Assembly: GCF_002343915.1 (NCBI RefSeq)
Contig: NZ_NETK01000001.1
Coordinates: 4,226,001 to 4,290,000 of the forward strand
DNA from: Nannocystis exedens
Lineage (GTDB): Bacteria > Myxococcota_A > Polyangia > Nannocystales > Nannocystaceae
Direction of reading: 5' to 3'
Length of the DNA: 64,000 nt
In this document: piece after piece, positions 23,245 through 32,410 of the stretch
How positions within the stretch are numbered: the first letter of the stretch is position 1
How the letters are laid out: every line of letters begins with the position of its first letter
Made by a program: the position numbers and the translations under genes
The notes under the pieces: model-generated
Databases searched by the model: none
Told to the model about the DNA's origin: nothing
What the model saw: the letters and a program-made list of their open reading frames with translations, nothing else

Positions 23245-24508
23245 CTGGCGCTCAGTCCATCTTGGAGAAATCGCTCGTATCGAGATCGGAGGAACACCTG
23301 CGCGCGACCAGCCACGATTCTGGGCACATTCCCAAGAGGGACATGCCTGGGCATCTATCGCCGATTTGACGCGAAAATGGATATCGACCACCTCGGAGAC
23401 AATTACCGACGCCGGTGTACGGCACAGCAACACCAAGCCGATCCCTCCCGGTACCTTGATGATGAGCTTTAAGCTGACGATCGGCCGATGCGCGATCGCC
23501 GCCCGCTTGCTCTACAGCAACGAAGCCATCGCTTCTTTTTTTCTCGATCGAGCAAGCGCTGATACACATTGGCTATATTACGCGCTTCCGCCGATCGCAT
23601 CGCGCGCTGTTATCGATGTGGCGATCAAAGGAGGCACGCTCAACATGAGCAGCCTGCGGCGCCTCCGCGTGGCGTTGCCACCCCTGGCCGAACAAAATTT
23701 AATCGCTCAAATCCTCGATACCATTGACAGTGCGGTATCGCGTAGCGAGCAAATAGTGGCCAAGCTCAAGCTGGTGAAGCAGGGGCTAGTTCATGACCTG
23801 CTGACCCGCGGCATCGACGACAACGGCGAACTCCGCGACCCCGACCGCCACCCCGAGCAATTCCAGGACTCCCCCCTAGGCCGCATCCCGAAAACATGGG
23901 TTGCGACGCAGTTAGGGGGCGTGGTCCCACGGGCAACCTATGGGGGATCGGAGGCCCTCACCGCTGGTCCGGGCATTCCTGTCCTGCGCATGAACAACAT
24001 TAGGGACGGAGAGGCGCATCTTGAGGATCTAAAGTACTCAGACCATCCATGCTACCGCGGTCTCTTGCTACGGGATGGCGATGTGTTGTTCAACAGAACA
24101 AATAGCATCGAGCATGTGGGTCGCACCGGGATTTGGCGTGGGCAGATCGCTACAGCATCATTTGCTTCATATCTCGTAAAACTCGATCCCGATCCCGCGC
24201 GGCTGAGATGCGAATTTCTGAACCGTCTACTTAACTGGGATATCATTCAACTACAAATTCGGCGATACGCCACTCCAGGCGTCCATCAAGTCAACATCAA
24301 CCCCACAAACCTTCGGAGGACACTGGTCGCGTTGCCGACTTCGCTAGAGGAGCAGGACCGCATCACCCAGCTTCTGGCGGCCGAGGATGGTCGAATTCGC
24401 GCCGAGGTGACGGTGCTAGAGAAGCTCCGCCTGCTCAAGCAGGCCCTGATGGACGACCTGCTCACCGGCCGCGTCCGCGTCACCCCGCTCCTGGAAGGGA
24501 ATGCATAA
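23237..24508 (+). CDS. hsdS: Type I restriction-modification specificity subunit (HsdS)
   Basis: About 423 residues from the ATG at 23237, overlapping the end of hsdM. Two target-recognition domains are visible: one starts SDWRSVHLGEIARIEIGGTP and the other starts GRIPKTWVATQLGGVVPRAT. Each is followed by a conserved helix (IAQILDTIDSAVSRSEQIVA and ITQLLAAEDGRIRAEVTVLE) that sets the half-site spacing. The recognition domains contain AT-rich runs and rarer codons, for example around 23520-23590 and 24000-24260. This contrasts with the high-GC hsdM and hsdR and indicates domain acquisition by recombination. The recognition sequence cannot be predicted by eye. Confidence 0.93.
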   Translation: MSDWRSVHLGEIARIEIGGTPARDQPRFWAHSQEGHAWASIADLTRKWISTTSETITDAGVRHSNTKPIPPGTLMMSFKLTIGRCAIAARLLYSNEAIASFFLDRASADTHWLYYALPPIASRAVIDVAIKGGTLNMSSLRRLRVALPPLAEQNLIAQILDTIDSAVSRSEQIVAKLKLVKQGLVHDLLTRGIDDNGELRDPDRHPEQFQDSPLGRIPKTWVATQLGGVVPRATYGGSEALTAGPGIPVLRMNNIRDGEAHLEDLKYSDHPCYRGLLLRDGDVLFNRTNSIEHVGRTGIWRGQIATASFASYLVKLDPDPARLRCEFLNRLLNWDIIQLQIRRYATPGVHQVNINPTNLRRTLVALPTSLEEQDRITQLLAAEDGRIRAEVTVLEKLRLLKQALMDDLLTGRVRVTPLLEGNA

Positions 24509-24514
24509 AAGAAT

Positions 24515-27500
24515 ATGAGCCGAGGTCCCGAGTACGTCGAAGTCGAAGCGCCCTTTCTGGATCAGCTCGCGGGCCTCGGCTGGAAGGTGATCGTCGGCCA
24601 CGACGAGGAGCCGACCGTCACCGGCCGCGAGAGTTTCCGCGACGTCCTTATTAAATCCGACCTGCGCAGGGCCCTGCGGCGGATCAACTTGCGCGACGGC
24701 GCTCCGTGGCTCGACGACGCCCGGATCGCCCAGGCCGTCAGCGAGCTCGAGCGGCTCGCCACCCCGCGGCTCATGGAGGGCAACCAGGAGGCGACCAGGC
24801 TGCTCCTGGATGGCGTCTCGGTCGACGGCCTCCCGGACTGGGACTTCGGCCGCGCTCGGACGGTCCACTTCATCGACTGGAAGCACCCCGAGCGCAACAC
24901 CTTCACCGCCGTGCAGCAGTTCCGCGTCGACTGTCCCGGAGGACAGGCCAAGCGCTGCATCATCCCGGACATCGCCCTCTTTATTAATGGGATCCCGGTC
25001 GTGGTCGTCGAGTGCAAGAGCCCGGGGGTCAACTCTCCGCTCGAGCAGGCGATCGACCAGCTCCGCCGCTACCACAACGGCCGCAAGGCGGCCGGCGAGA
25101 CCGACCTGAACGAGGGCAACGAGCGCCTCTTCTACACCAACCAGTTCCTCATCGCGACCTGTCGTGACAGCGCGCGCGTCGGCACGATCGGCGCCGATGC
25201 CCCAGACTACCTCGAGTGGAAGGACACCGCCCCGGTTTCGCTCGACGACGTGCGGGCCGAGCTCGGCGGCAAGGCCAAGCTGAACAGCCAGGAGCGCTTG
25301 GTAGCCGGCATGCTGCGCCCGGCCCACCTCCTCGACATCATCCGCCACTTCACGATCTTCAACCAAAGCGACGGCCGCACGATCAAGATCGTCGCCCGCT
25401 ACCAGCAGTTCCGCGCTGTCCATCGCGCCCTCGAGCGCCTCCAGCACGGCAAGACCCGCCGCCAGGACGGCGAGCTTGATCGCCGCGGCGGCATCATCTG
25501 GCACACCCAGGGCTCGGGCAAGAGCCTCACGATGGTCTTCCTCGTCCGCAAGCTGCGCTCGCTGGACGCCGTGAAACGCTTCAAGGTCGTCGTCGTCACC
25601 GACCGCAAGGACCTCGAGCGCCAGCTCTCCGGCACTGCGGGTCTCACCGGCGAGACCGTGCAGGTCGGCAAGTCCGTCAAGCGCGTTAAGGAACTGCTGC
25701 GCAAGCGAGGCCCCGGCCTCGTGTTTGCGATGATCCAGAAGTACACGGATCCCGACCTCGAGCAGCTCGAGCCCGGCGACGACGTCGGCGACCTCGGCCT
25801 TCTCAACGACGACGACGCGATCCTCGTCCTCGTCGACGAGGCCCACCGCTCGCACACCAACACCCTGCACGCCCACCTGCTGCAGGCCCTCCCGAACGCC
25901 GCGCGGATCGGCTTCACGGGCACGCCGATCATCATGGGCGCCAAGAAGCGCACCACCGAGATCTTCGGCCCCGAGATCGATCGCTACACGCTCCGCGAGT
26001 CCGAGGCCGACGGCGCGACCGTCCCGATTCTCTACGAGGGCCGCACCGCTGACGGCGCCGTCGCCGACGGGCGCGACCTCGACCAGGTCTTTGAAGACAT
26101 GTTTGCCGAGCACAGCGAGGCTGAGCTCGAGCAGATCAAGCGCAAGTACGCCACCAGCGGCGCGATCCTCGAGGCGCCGAAGCTGATCGAGGCCAAGGCG
26201 CGCGACATCCTCCGTCACTACGTGCAGCACGTCCTGCCCGCGGGCCTCAAGGCCCAGGTCGTGGCCTACTCGCGCCGCGCCGCCGTTACCTACCAGGCCG
26301 CCCTCGTCGCCGCCCGTGACGAGCTCCTGCGCGACGCCCGGGCGCTCGACCCCGCGACGCGCGCCCTCGACGACGTCGATCTCGCCAGCAAGCCGGCCAA
26401 GATCCGCGCCGCCGCCTACGCCGCGCGGGTGGAGGCGTTGCTGGCCGAGCTCCAGTTTGCGGCCGTCATCTCCCCGAGCAACAACGACCTCCCGGAATAC
26501 AAGGAGTGGACCGACTCCGCCAAGGTCATCGAGCGGATCGCCCGCTTCAAGCGACCCTTCACGCACAAGGATCCGGCCAAGCGCGACCCGCTCGCCTTCC
26601 TGGCTGTGAAGTCGATGCTGCTGACCGGCTTCGACGCCCCGGTCGAGGGCGTCATGTACCTCGACCGCTCGTTGCGCGAGGCCGATCTGCTACAGGCGCT
26701 GGCCCGCGTCAATCGCACGTACAAGGCCAAGAAGGCCGGCCTGATCGTCGATTACTACGGAGTCGCCCGCCACCTCAAGGAAGCGCTCAGCGCCTATGAC
26801 GCCGCCGACATCGACGGCGCCTTGCAGAGCGTGGCCGACGAGGTCCCGAAGCTCGCCACCCAGCATGCCCGGGTGATGGCGATCTTCACCAGCCGCGGCC
26901 TCGACCCACGCACCCAGACAGACGATTGCGTGCATCTGCTGCGCGACGAACGGCTGCGCGCCGAGTTCGCCGTCAAGCTGCGCCAGTTCCTCGCCACCTA
27001 CGACTTCGTCCTTCCACGCCCCGCGGCACTGCCCTACGTCCGCGACGTCGAGCTGCTCGCCGAGCTCTACACCCGCGCGCAGCGCCTGTACCGCGATGAC
27101 GCCCTCGAGCTCAGCGAGGCGATCGGCCGCAAGGTCCAGCGCCTCATCGACGAGCACATCATCTCTCTCGGCATCGACCCCAAGATCCCGCCGATCTCGA
27201 TCACCGACGCCAAGTTCGCCGAGCACGTCGCCCGGCAGGTCTCGCCGCGTGCCAAGGCGTCCGAGATGGAGCACGCGATCCGGCATCACATCCGCAAGAA
27301 CCTCGACCAGGATCCGGTCCACTTCCAGCGCCTCTCCGAGCGCCTCGAGGAGATCCTGGAGAAGTTCGGCGAGAACTGGGAGCAGCTCGCCCTGGCGCTC
27401 AGCGAATTCGTCGAGCAGGTCCGCCGCGGCCGTGACGCCCAGCCGGGCGTCGAGGGGATTGACCCGCGGCTGCACGCCCCCTTCCTCGACCTGCTGCGAC

Positions 27501-27763
27501 AGGCGCGGGAGCAGGAGACGCCGGTCTCCACCGGTGATCTGCGCTGGCTCGCGGGCCTGTGTGTCCAGCTCGTCGAGCACATCCGTGAACGCGTCCGCAT
27601 GGTCGGCTTCTGGAAGAACGCCTCGTATCAGGAAGAACTGCGCGGCCAGATCTTCATGTTCCTCGACGAGCACTCGATCGTCGACATCGACGCCGCCGAG
27701 CGCCTCGCCGATCGCCTGATGGAGCTGGGCAAGGCCAACCACGACCGGCTCGCCGCGACATGA
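24515..27763 (+). CDS. hsdR: Type I restriction endonuclease subunit (HsdR)
   Basis: The ATP-dependent translocase and nuclease subunit, 1082 residues. The N-terminal PD-(D/E)XK nuclease is seen as IPDIALFINGIPVVVVECKS (Asp, Glu-x-Lys at about 150-170). The SF2 helicase motor has Walker A HTQGSGKS (about 330-337), DEAH in LVDEAHRSH (about 441-444) and motif III GFTGTP. The C-terminal helical part (from about 780) would bind HsdM. The length is typical. It lies 6 bp after hsdS and overlaps the metallopeptidase gene by ATGA. The complete hsdM-S-R set with intact motifs suggests an active defence system carried by the element. Confidence 0.94.
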   Translation: MSRGPEYVEVEAPFLDQLAGLGWKVIVGHDEEPTVTGRESFRDVLIKSDLRRALRRINLRDGAPWLDDARIAQAVSELERLATPRLMEGNQEATRLLLDGVSVDGLPDWDFGRARTVHFIDWKHPERNTFTAVQQFRVDCPGGQAKRCIIPDIALFINGIPVVVVECKSPGVNSPLEQAIDQLRRYHNGRKAAGETDLNEGNERLFYTNQFLIATCRDSARVGTIGADAPDYLEWKDTAPVSLDDVRAELGGKAKLNSQERLVAGMLRPAHLLDIIRHFTIFNQSDGRTIKIVARYQQFRAVHRALERLQHGKTRRQDGELDRRGGIIWHTQGSGKSLTMVFLVRKLRSLDAVKRFKVVVVTDRKDLERQLSGTAGLTGETVQVGKSVKRVKELLRKRGPGLVFAMIQKYTDPDLEQLEPGDDVGDLGLLNDDDAILVLVDEAHRSHTNTLHAHLLQALPNAARIGFTGTPIIMGAKKRTTEIFGPEIDRYTLRESEADGATVPILYEGRTADGAVADGRDLDQVFEDMFAEHSEAELEQIKRKYATSGAILEAPKLIEAKARDILRHYVQHVLPAGLKAQVVAYSRRAAVTYQAALVAARDELLRDARALDPATRALDDVDLASKPAKIRAAAYAARVEALLAELQFAAVISPSNNDLPEYKEWTDSAKVIERIARFKRPFTHKDPAKRDPLAFLAVKSMLLTGFDAPVEGVMYLDRSLREADLLQALARVNRTYKAKKAGLIVDYYGVARHLKEALSAYDAADIDGALQSVADEVPKLATQHARVMAIFTSRGLDPRTQTDDCVHLLRDERLRAEFAVKLRQFLATYDFVLPRPAALPYVRDVELLAELYTRAQRLYRDDALELSEAIGRKVQRLIDEHIISLGIDPKIPPISITDAKFAEHVARQVSPRAKASEMEHAIRHHIRKNLDQDPVHFQRLSERLEEILEKFGENWEQLALALSEFVEQVRRGRDAQPGVEGIDPRLHAPFLDLLRQAREQETPVSTGDLRWLAGLCVQLVEHIRERVRMVGFWKNASYQEELRGQIFMFLDEHSIVDIDAAERLADRLMELGKANHDRLAAT

Positions 27764-28455
27764 GCACGCTGACCGTCGACGACCTCGAGTTCGAGCTGCG
27801 TCTCAGCCCCCGCCGGCGCAGCGTCCAGATCACGGTCGATCGCGGCGGCGAGCTCGTCCTGATTGCCCCCGAGCAGTGCTCGCAGGATATCATCGAGTCA
27901 TTCGTCCGCTCGCGCCGGATGTGGATCTTCACCAAGCTGGCCGAGAAGGAGGCGCTCCGCCACCCAGCACCGGCCAAGCAGTTCGTCAATGGTGAGGGCC
28001 TGCGCTACCTCGGCCGCAGCTACCGCCTGCTCTTCGTCGAGAAGCAGGACGTCCCTGTCAAGCTCACCGGCGGCCGGTTCTGCCTGCGCCGCCGCGACGC
28101 CGCCCGCGCCCGGGAGGACATGGTCGCCTGGTACACCGCTCACGGCCAGGCGTGGCTGTCCGCGCGCCTCACCCGCTTCTGCGCGCGCGTCGGCGTGATC
28201 GTCGAGGATCTTCGCGTCCAGGACCTCGGCTACCGCTGGGGCTCCTGCGGCCGCCGCGGCGCTGTCAACTTCCACTGGAAGACCATCCTCCTGCCGCCGC
28301 GGATCATCGACTACATCCTCGTCCACGAGCTCGTCCACATCCACGAGCCCCATCATACTTCGGCGTTCTGGGCGCGCCTGGAGCGCGTCCTGCCCGACTA
28401 CCCGGCGCGCAAGCAGTGGCTCGCCGACCACGGGCAGATCGAGACGAGCTGGTGA
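27760..28455 (+). CDS. YgjP-like (DUF45/WLM) zinc metallopeptidase
   Basis: A 231-residue protein coupled to hsdR by an ATGA overlap. It has the DUF45/YgjP signature: RRRSVQITVDRGGELVLIAP at the N-terminus, YRWGSCGRRGAVNFHWKTIL in the middle, and the zinc motif HELVHIHEPHH (HExxH at about 189) with a downstream FWARLE. YgjP-like predicted metal-dependent hydrolases are very often encoded next to type I hsdR genes. Their substrate is not established; a role in subunit turnover or restriction alleviation has been discussed. It is cytoplasmic and was probably transferred as part of the restriction operon. Confidence 0.88.
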   Translation: MSTLTVDDLEFELRLSPRRRSVQITVDRGGELVLIAPEQCSQDIIESFVRSRRMWIFTKLAEKEALRHPAPAKQFVNGEGLRYLGRSYRLLFVEKQDVPVKLTGGRFCLRRRDAARAREDMVAWYTAHGQAWLSARLTRFCARVGVIVEDLRVQDLGYRWGSCGRRGAVNFHWKTILLPPRIIDYILVHELVHIHEPHHTSAFWARLERVLPDYPARKQWLADHGQIETSW

Positions 28456-28478
28456 GCCTCGCATTGTACTGAGGACCG

Positions 28479-29681
28479 ATGAAGAAATTGCCGGGCCACC
28501 TCCGAGACAAGTACGAAGCGCTCCTGTTGGTGCGGCCGGAGTGGAAGGGTTGGGCGCGGCCGCTGTCGAACCAGCAGATCGCGGAGTGGGAACAACAGTT
28601 CAAGGCCACGCTTCCCGCCGAGTTCATCGCCTTACTGACGGAGATCGGCGACAGGGCGCCGGTCTCGCGACATCACGCGCTCATTCCGCTCGCCGAAGCG
28701 GTGCCCCAGCTCCACAGACTAGGGCCGGCCGGGCCCATTCACGAGCCGTTCCCCTTCACGGGCGATGAACCCGTGGATCTGCCCTGGGACGACGATGCTG
28801 ATGAGTATGCCGATCCATATGCATTGAGAGGCTGCATTCCTCTCCTGGATGATGGGTGCGGCACGGTCGACTTGCTCGTCGTGACTGGACCCGAGCGCGG
28901 GCGCATGTGGCGATTCGTCCCAGGGGGGACGCAGGAGCTCCGCCCGCTCAGCCGCGGCCTTCCTCGCTGGTACGAGGATCTTCTCGACGTGGAACGGGCG
29001 GCGGACGATCGGCGGCGCCAGGAAATTGCAGCGCTCGAGGCCACGCTCCTGGCAAACCCGGGCGATGACCAAAGCGCGCTCGCCCTCGCCAGCTTGGTCG
29101 AGACTGAGGCGCCCGAGCGCGCGCTCACTCTCCTCCGCGGCGTCCTCACGCGGCACCCAGACGCGCCACCGGCGCGAGAGCGGCTCGCCCGGCTGCTCTT
29201 CGCGCGCGGCGAGTACCAAGAGCTGATCGATGCGTTCAATGGGAGCCCGCGTATCGACCTGTTCCGCGGGGCGTCCCAGGAGCTGCGCGGTGACCATGAA
29301 GCGGCGCTGGCAACGCTCAGGCACGCGTCCGCGGGCCCTCTCTCGCCCCTCGAACTCGGGTTCGCACACCACTACCTCGCGCGCGCACACCTCCATGCCG
29401 GCGACCCCGGGCGTGCGCGTGAAGAAGCCCGACACGCGTCGATCGACGCCGACACATACGCCATCATCGCCGCGGCTTCGGCCCAGCTCGGCCGAAACGA
29501 GGAGGCGATCAAGGCCGCGGAGGAGGCGCTTCGCTGGATGGAGCCCGCCCTGGCTCGCCGCCCTGGCGAACTTCGAGCCGGATCGCCACATCCTGCCGTC
29601 CTGACCCGCGAGGAACTGCTCGCGCTCAAGGAGCGCTGCCTGCGGGCGCTGAGTAGATCCGGAGGTCGAGATTGTCCATGA
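28479..29681 (+). CDS. SUKH (SMI1/KNR4)-domain protein with TPR repeats
   Basis: A 400-residue protein preceded by GAGGA. Residues 20-160 fit the SUKH/SMI1-KNR4 fold (NQQIAEWEQQFKATLPAEFI, then IPLLDDGCGTVDLLVV and GRMWRF). Residues 175-390 are TPR-like (ANPGDDQSALALASLVETEA, then RHPDAPPARERLARLLFARG). SUKH domains are common immunity proteins for toxins, and TPR-SUKH fusions occur in myxobacteria. The gene runs convergently into the SUKH gene of the type VI cargo operon and overlaps it by 56 bp, so the two SUKH proteins are neighbours on opposite strands. It may be a second immunity gene or a diverged sensor. Confidence 0.7.
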   Translation: MKKLPGHLRDKYEALLLVRPEWKGWARPLSNQQIAEWEQQFKATLPAEFIALLTEIGDRAPVSRHHALIPLAEAVPQLHRLGPAGPIHEPFPFTGDEPVDLPWDDDADEYADPYALRGCIPLLDDGCGTVDLLVVTGPERGRMWRFVPGGTQELRPLSRGLPRWYEDLLDVERAADDRRRQEIAALEATLLANPGDDQSALALASLVETEAPERALTLLRGVLTRHPDAPPARERLARLLFARGEYQELIDAFNGSPRIDLFRGASQELRGDHEAALATLRHASAGPLSPLELGFAHHYLARAHLHAGDPGRAREEARHASIDADTYAIIAAASAQLGRNEEAIKAAEEALRWMEPALARRPGELRAGSPHPAVLTREELLALKERCLRALSRSGGRDCP

Positions 29682-30405
29682 GGATCTCCGCGATCAACGC
29701 TGCTGTGCGGCGGTCGCGAGCTCCGACGCGGACGTCCGGAGCCCATCCCGGCGCTTCGTACATCATGACCGTGGCGTCACTCCGAAGTTGACAAGCCCAC
29801 CACGGGCCCGTCTCGGGAACGGCGTGAAAACCCAGGCGGTCAGCGATCCAGCGGAACCGTGGGAGCCAGGTTCCCGGCGGACAACCAGGAAAGCGCGGCT
29901 GCACGGTCCCGGGCGAGCGAAGCTGGATTTGGTGCTCGAAGCACGGGAGAGCCTTGAGTAGGAAAGCGAAGCCGAACAGCATCGCCGGGAGCGATGGGTG
30001 TTCGGCGATCACCGTTGGCCTTGCTCCTCCCGCCGCCAGGCGTACGAGCGGCGGGTTCGCGGCCGGACCGGCGCGCATGTCGAAGAAGAGGCCCTCCACG
30101 CCTGGGCGCGGCGCGCCGACGCACAGGAACTCCCGCGGATCGGGACACAACTCGGGATCTCGCGCGAAGGCCTGGAGGGCCAGAACATCCATGCGCAGGT
30201 TGTCATCCCCGTAGGCGTTCAGACCATTGTGGCTGTGACCCATGTGAGCGAGGAAGACACGGTAAACGGCCGGCAGCTCGACGCCGAGCGTTCCTTCCAG
30301 TTCCCGTATTTGTTCATCGGCCGCACCGGCGATCCCTTCGCGAAAGTCTGGCTCCCACCGTTCGACCCACGTCACCAGGCTCTGGGGGTAAGTCTGCGCA
30401 TCCAT
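29626..30405 (-). CDS. SUKH (SMI1/KNR4)-family protein, probable immunity protein
   Basis: A 259-residue soluble protein. ADEQIRELEGTLGVELPAVY, then RVFLAHMGHSHNGLNAYGDD, is a typical SUKH N-terminus. The rest (PCFEHQIQLRSPGTVQPRFP and LGFHAVPETGPWWACQLR) has no domain I can name. It is the last gene of the minus-strand cassette, 15 bp after the DUF4150 protein. SUKH genes directly downstream of secreted toxins usually encode the immunity protein, so it probably protects the producer from the C-terminal domain of its neighbour. The pairing is inferred from position. Confidence 0.7.
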   Translation of the reverse strand: MDAQTYPQSLVTWVERWEPDFREGIAGAADEQIRELEGTLGVELPAVYRVFLAHMGHSHNGLNAYGDDNLRMDVLALQAFARDPELCPDPREFLCVGAPRPGVEGLFFDMRAGPAANPPLVRLAAGGARPTVIAEHPSLPAMLFGFAFLLKALPCFEHQIQLRSPGTVQPRFPGCPPGTWLPRFRWIADRLGFHAVPETGPWWACQLRSDATVMMYEAPGWAPDVRVGARDRRTAALIAEILMDNLDLRIYSAPAGSAP

Positions 30406-30420
30406 GGGAGTTATCCGGGT

Positions 30421-31395
30421 TCAGGCAGGCTCGTCGGGGCACAACATGCGGGCGATGTTGTCCTGGCAGGTCGGACAGGAGGCGACGGAATGAGTCGTGT
30501 CACCGCCGTCCTGTTTCACCATCCAGGCCTCGGTCAACGACGCAGGTTTACATCCCTTCGCCAGCGCGGTCTGGATCAGCTTCTGGGCCGCGCACTGAAG
30601 CGGCGGATGGGTCCCAGCGGGGGGTTTGGTGATCTGCGCGGGGCCTCGTACGGTCTGCACGGTGACTGGGCTGCCGGGCGTGAAATTGGTCGCGGCCTTG
30701 CCGGCTCCGGCGACGCCTGCCCAGCCCTTGAATGCCACCTTCCCGGTCGGAGCGCCTGCGACGGCTAGCAAGGTGTCCTTGTGCGGCGGGGGGCCCGGAC
30801 AGTTCGAGACGAGCGCGCCGATCATACCCGCCTTGTTACCAGTCGTCGGGCTGTTCTGTAGGTCCGTGCCGAATTGCGTCACCGCATCCCGGCTCTCGTT
30901 GCTCTCGGGGAGGCGGTAGTCGGGATTGTGAGCGTTCATCGGCTTCCCGCAGTTGGCACAGAGAGCATTGTCGTCGACAACCGGATATACGATGGTGCCA
31001 CCTGTGAGCGTGAAGGTATTACTCTGATTGCCGTTGTGCTGGGCGCTGTCCATGTGACGGACGACACCCTTTCCCTCGATTCTGACGTTCGGGCTGCTCG
31101 ACCCCCAGGTCAGCTTCCCCTTGATCTTGCCAGAGATGATCCCCCCGCCGGCCGTTCCTGGCTCGTCGCCGACGCTCGTTCGGAGGTTGGAGGACGCGAT
31201 CGCTACCGGGTTGCCCGCGATGGCGACGCGCTTGGTGCCGGCGGCGAGGTCTCGGCTGGTTGCCGTGTTCACGTAGGGGACGGGCACAGGGCCACCAGGC
31301 GTGGGCGTCTTGCAGACGTCCGGCACCGGACATGTGTGAACAAGTCCGTCGCCGCGGTGCACGATGGTGCGCTTATTCGCATAGACGTTGGTCAT
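30421..31395 (-). CDS. DUF4150 (PAAR-like) type VI-associated protein with Cys-rich C-terminal domain
   Basis: A 324-residue protein. Residues 1-125 form a DUF4150/PAAR-like tip domain (VYANKRTIVHRGDGLVH, then GGPVPVPYVNTATSRDLAAG). Residues 140-324 form a separate Cys-rich domain: CANCGKP (about 146), LQCAAQKLIQTALAKGCKPA (about 269) and SCPTCQDNIARMLC (about 306-319). The last motif looks like the second zinc motif of deaminase-fold toxins, but the first motif lacks the usual Glu of HAE/CAE, so catalysis is uncertain. PAAR-like proteins cap the type VI spike and carry effectors. No core type VI genes are in the window, so this is an orphan cargo cassette. An SUKH gene follows. Confidence 0.75.
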   Translation of the reverse strand: MTNVYANKRTIVHRGDGLVHTCPVPDVCKTPTPGGPVPVPYVNTATSRDLAAGTKRVAIAGNPVAIASSNLRTSVGDEPGTAGGGIISGKIKGKLTWGSSSPNVRIEGKGVVRHMDSAQHNGNQSNTFTLTGGTIVYPVVDDNALCANCGKPMNAHNPDYRLPESNESRDAVTQFGTDLQNSPTTGNKAGMIGALVSNCPGPPPHKDTLLAVAGAPTGKVAFKGWAGVAGAGKAATNFTPGSPVTVQTVRGPAQITKPPAGTHPPLQCAAQKLIQTALAKGCKPASLTEAWMVKQDGGDTTHSVASCPTCQDNIARMLCPDEPA

Positions 31396-31405
31396 TGAGC
31401 ATCCT

Positions 31406-32410
31406 TCAGGGGGTTTCCAGCAAGCACGCGCCCACGTGGCCCAGGTTGGCTTCTCCGTAGGCGAGGACCCGCGCCAGCTCGCCGCGGTGGATTTTCAGCG
31501 CCGCGAGGCTGACTGCGAGCGCAGCGCCTGCGGCGCCGCAATCGCCGAGGCCGTCCGCGAGGGAGACCACGTTCAGTGGCTCGGGGCACAGGGCTGCGTT
31601 GCGCAGGAGAGCCATGGTGAGTTCCCGCGACCAATAGACGACGCCGGGTTGCGGTGAGTAGATCGCGTCGGCTCGCCAACCCTGCTGCCGTTTACGGAGG
31701 CTTCGGAGCACGGAGGTAAGGCCGTCGGCCAGGGAGGAGCGGTCCTGCCGAAAGTGGCGCTGCTCTCGCCCCCGAGCAGCGGCGCGGATCCTCGTCCACG
31801 GCGTTCGCCGAAGTCGACGAGCTCCCTCCTCGCTCGTCAGGATCGTGACGGCGGCGCCCTCGCCCGGGATGATGCCGTCTGGGTGTCGATCGTCCAGGAG
31901 CTCGCCCCGGCTAGCCAGCGCTCGAAGAGATGAAAGATCGCAGCCGCTGTCGACCGCGCAAATAGCGACCAGTGGCTGCCCATCTGCGATGAGCCGGGCG
32001 GCAGTCTCCATGCAGGAGAACCACGCAGAGCGTCCGTCTGCGAAGTGGTAGCGCTCCGGTCGTTCGAGCGTGATCCGGGGTTCGCACCCGGCCAAGGCTG
32101 CGTGGAGGGTTGCTGGGTCATCCGTGAGGTGTTCGTCGGATGTGGCGAGCAGGAGCGGCATGCGGAGCTCGCGGAACTCCGAGAGCGGCTCGAGCGCATC
32201 AAGGAGGGCCGCGCAGGCCAGCCAGTGGCAGCGAGACGCGCGATCCATCTCCGGTGGCAGCAGCTCGAGTTGCGACGCCACGGCGGCGACCTCTTCGATC
32301 TCCACGGTACGCGAGATCCCGGCCTCGAATGCGGCGAGCGTCGCGGCGACTGACAGGCCGATCGACGTGCATGCTCCGGCGCAGAGCAACATCAGCGGGT
32401 GCTCGTTCAC
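31406..32410 (-). CDS. Beta-ketoacyl-synthase-like protein of the type VI cargo cassette
   Basis: A 334-residue thiolase-fold protein. CAGACTSIGLSVAATLAAFE, then LLLATSDEHLTDDPATLHAA, HPDGIIPGEGAAVTILTSEE and VVSLADGLGDCGAAGAALAV, follows the layout of 3-oxoacyl-ACP synthases. The usual catalytic Cys-His-His set is not obvious, so it may be non-catalytic. Proteins of this type sit between DUF2169 and PAAR-like genes in many type VI cargo loci. Its ATG overlaps the DUF2169 stop (ATGA), and it ends 10 bp before the DUF4150 gene. An adaptor or chaperone role is inferred from context. Confidence 0.7.
   Translation of the reverse strand: MNEHPLMLLCAGACTSIGLSVAATLAAFEAGISRTVEIEEVAAVASQLELLPPEMDRASRCHWLACAALLDALEPLSEFRELRMPLLLATSDEHLTDDPATLHAALAGCEPRITLERPERYHFADGRSAWFSCMETAARLIADGQPLVAICAVDSGCDLSSLRALASRGELLDDRHPDGIIPGEGAAVTILTSEEGARRLRRTPWTRIRAAARGREQRHFRQDRSSLADGLTSVLRSLRKRQQGWRADAIYSPQPGVVYWSRELTMALLRNAALCPEPLNVVSLADGLGDCGAAGAALAVSLAALKIHRGELARVLAYGEANLGHVGACLLETP

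Noticed and set aside
24416-26566. A 716-residue minus-strand frame over hsdR
   Set aside because: High-GC codon bias opens this antisense frame. The plus strand encodes all HsdR motifs.
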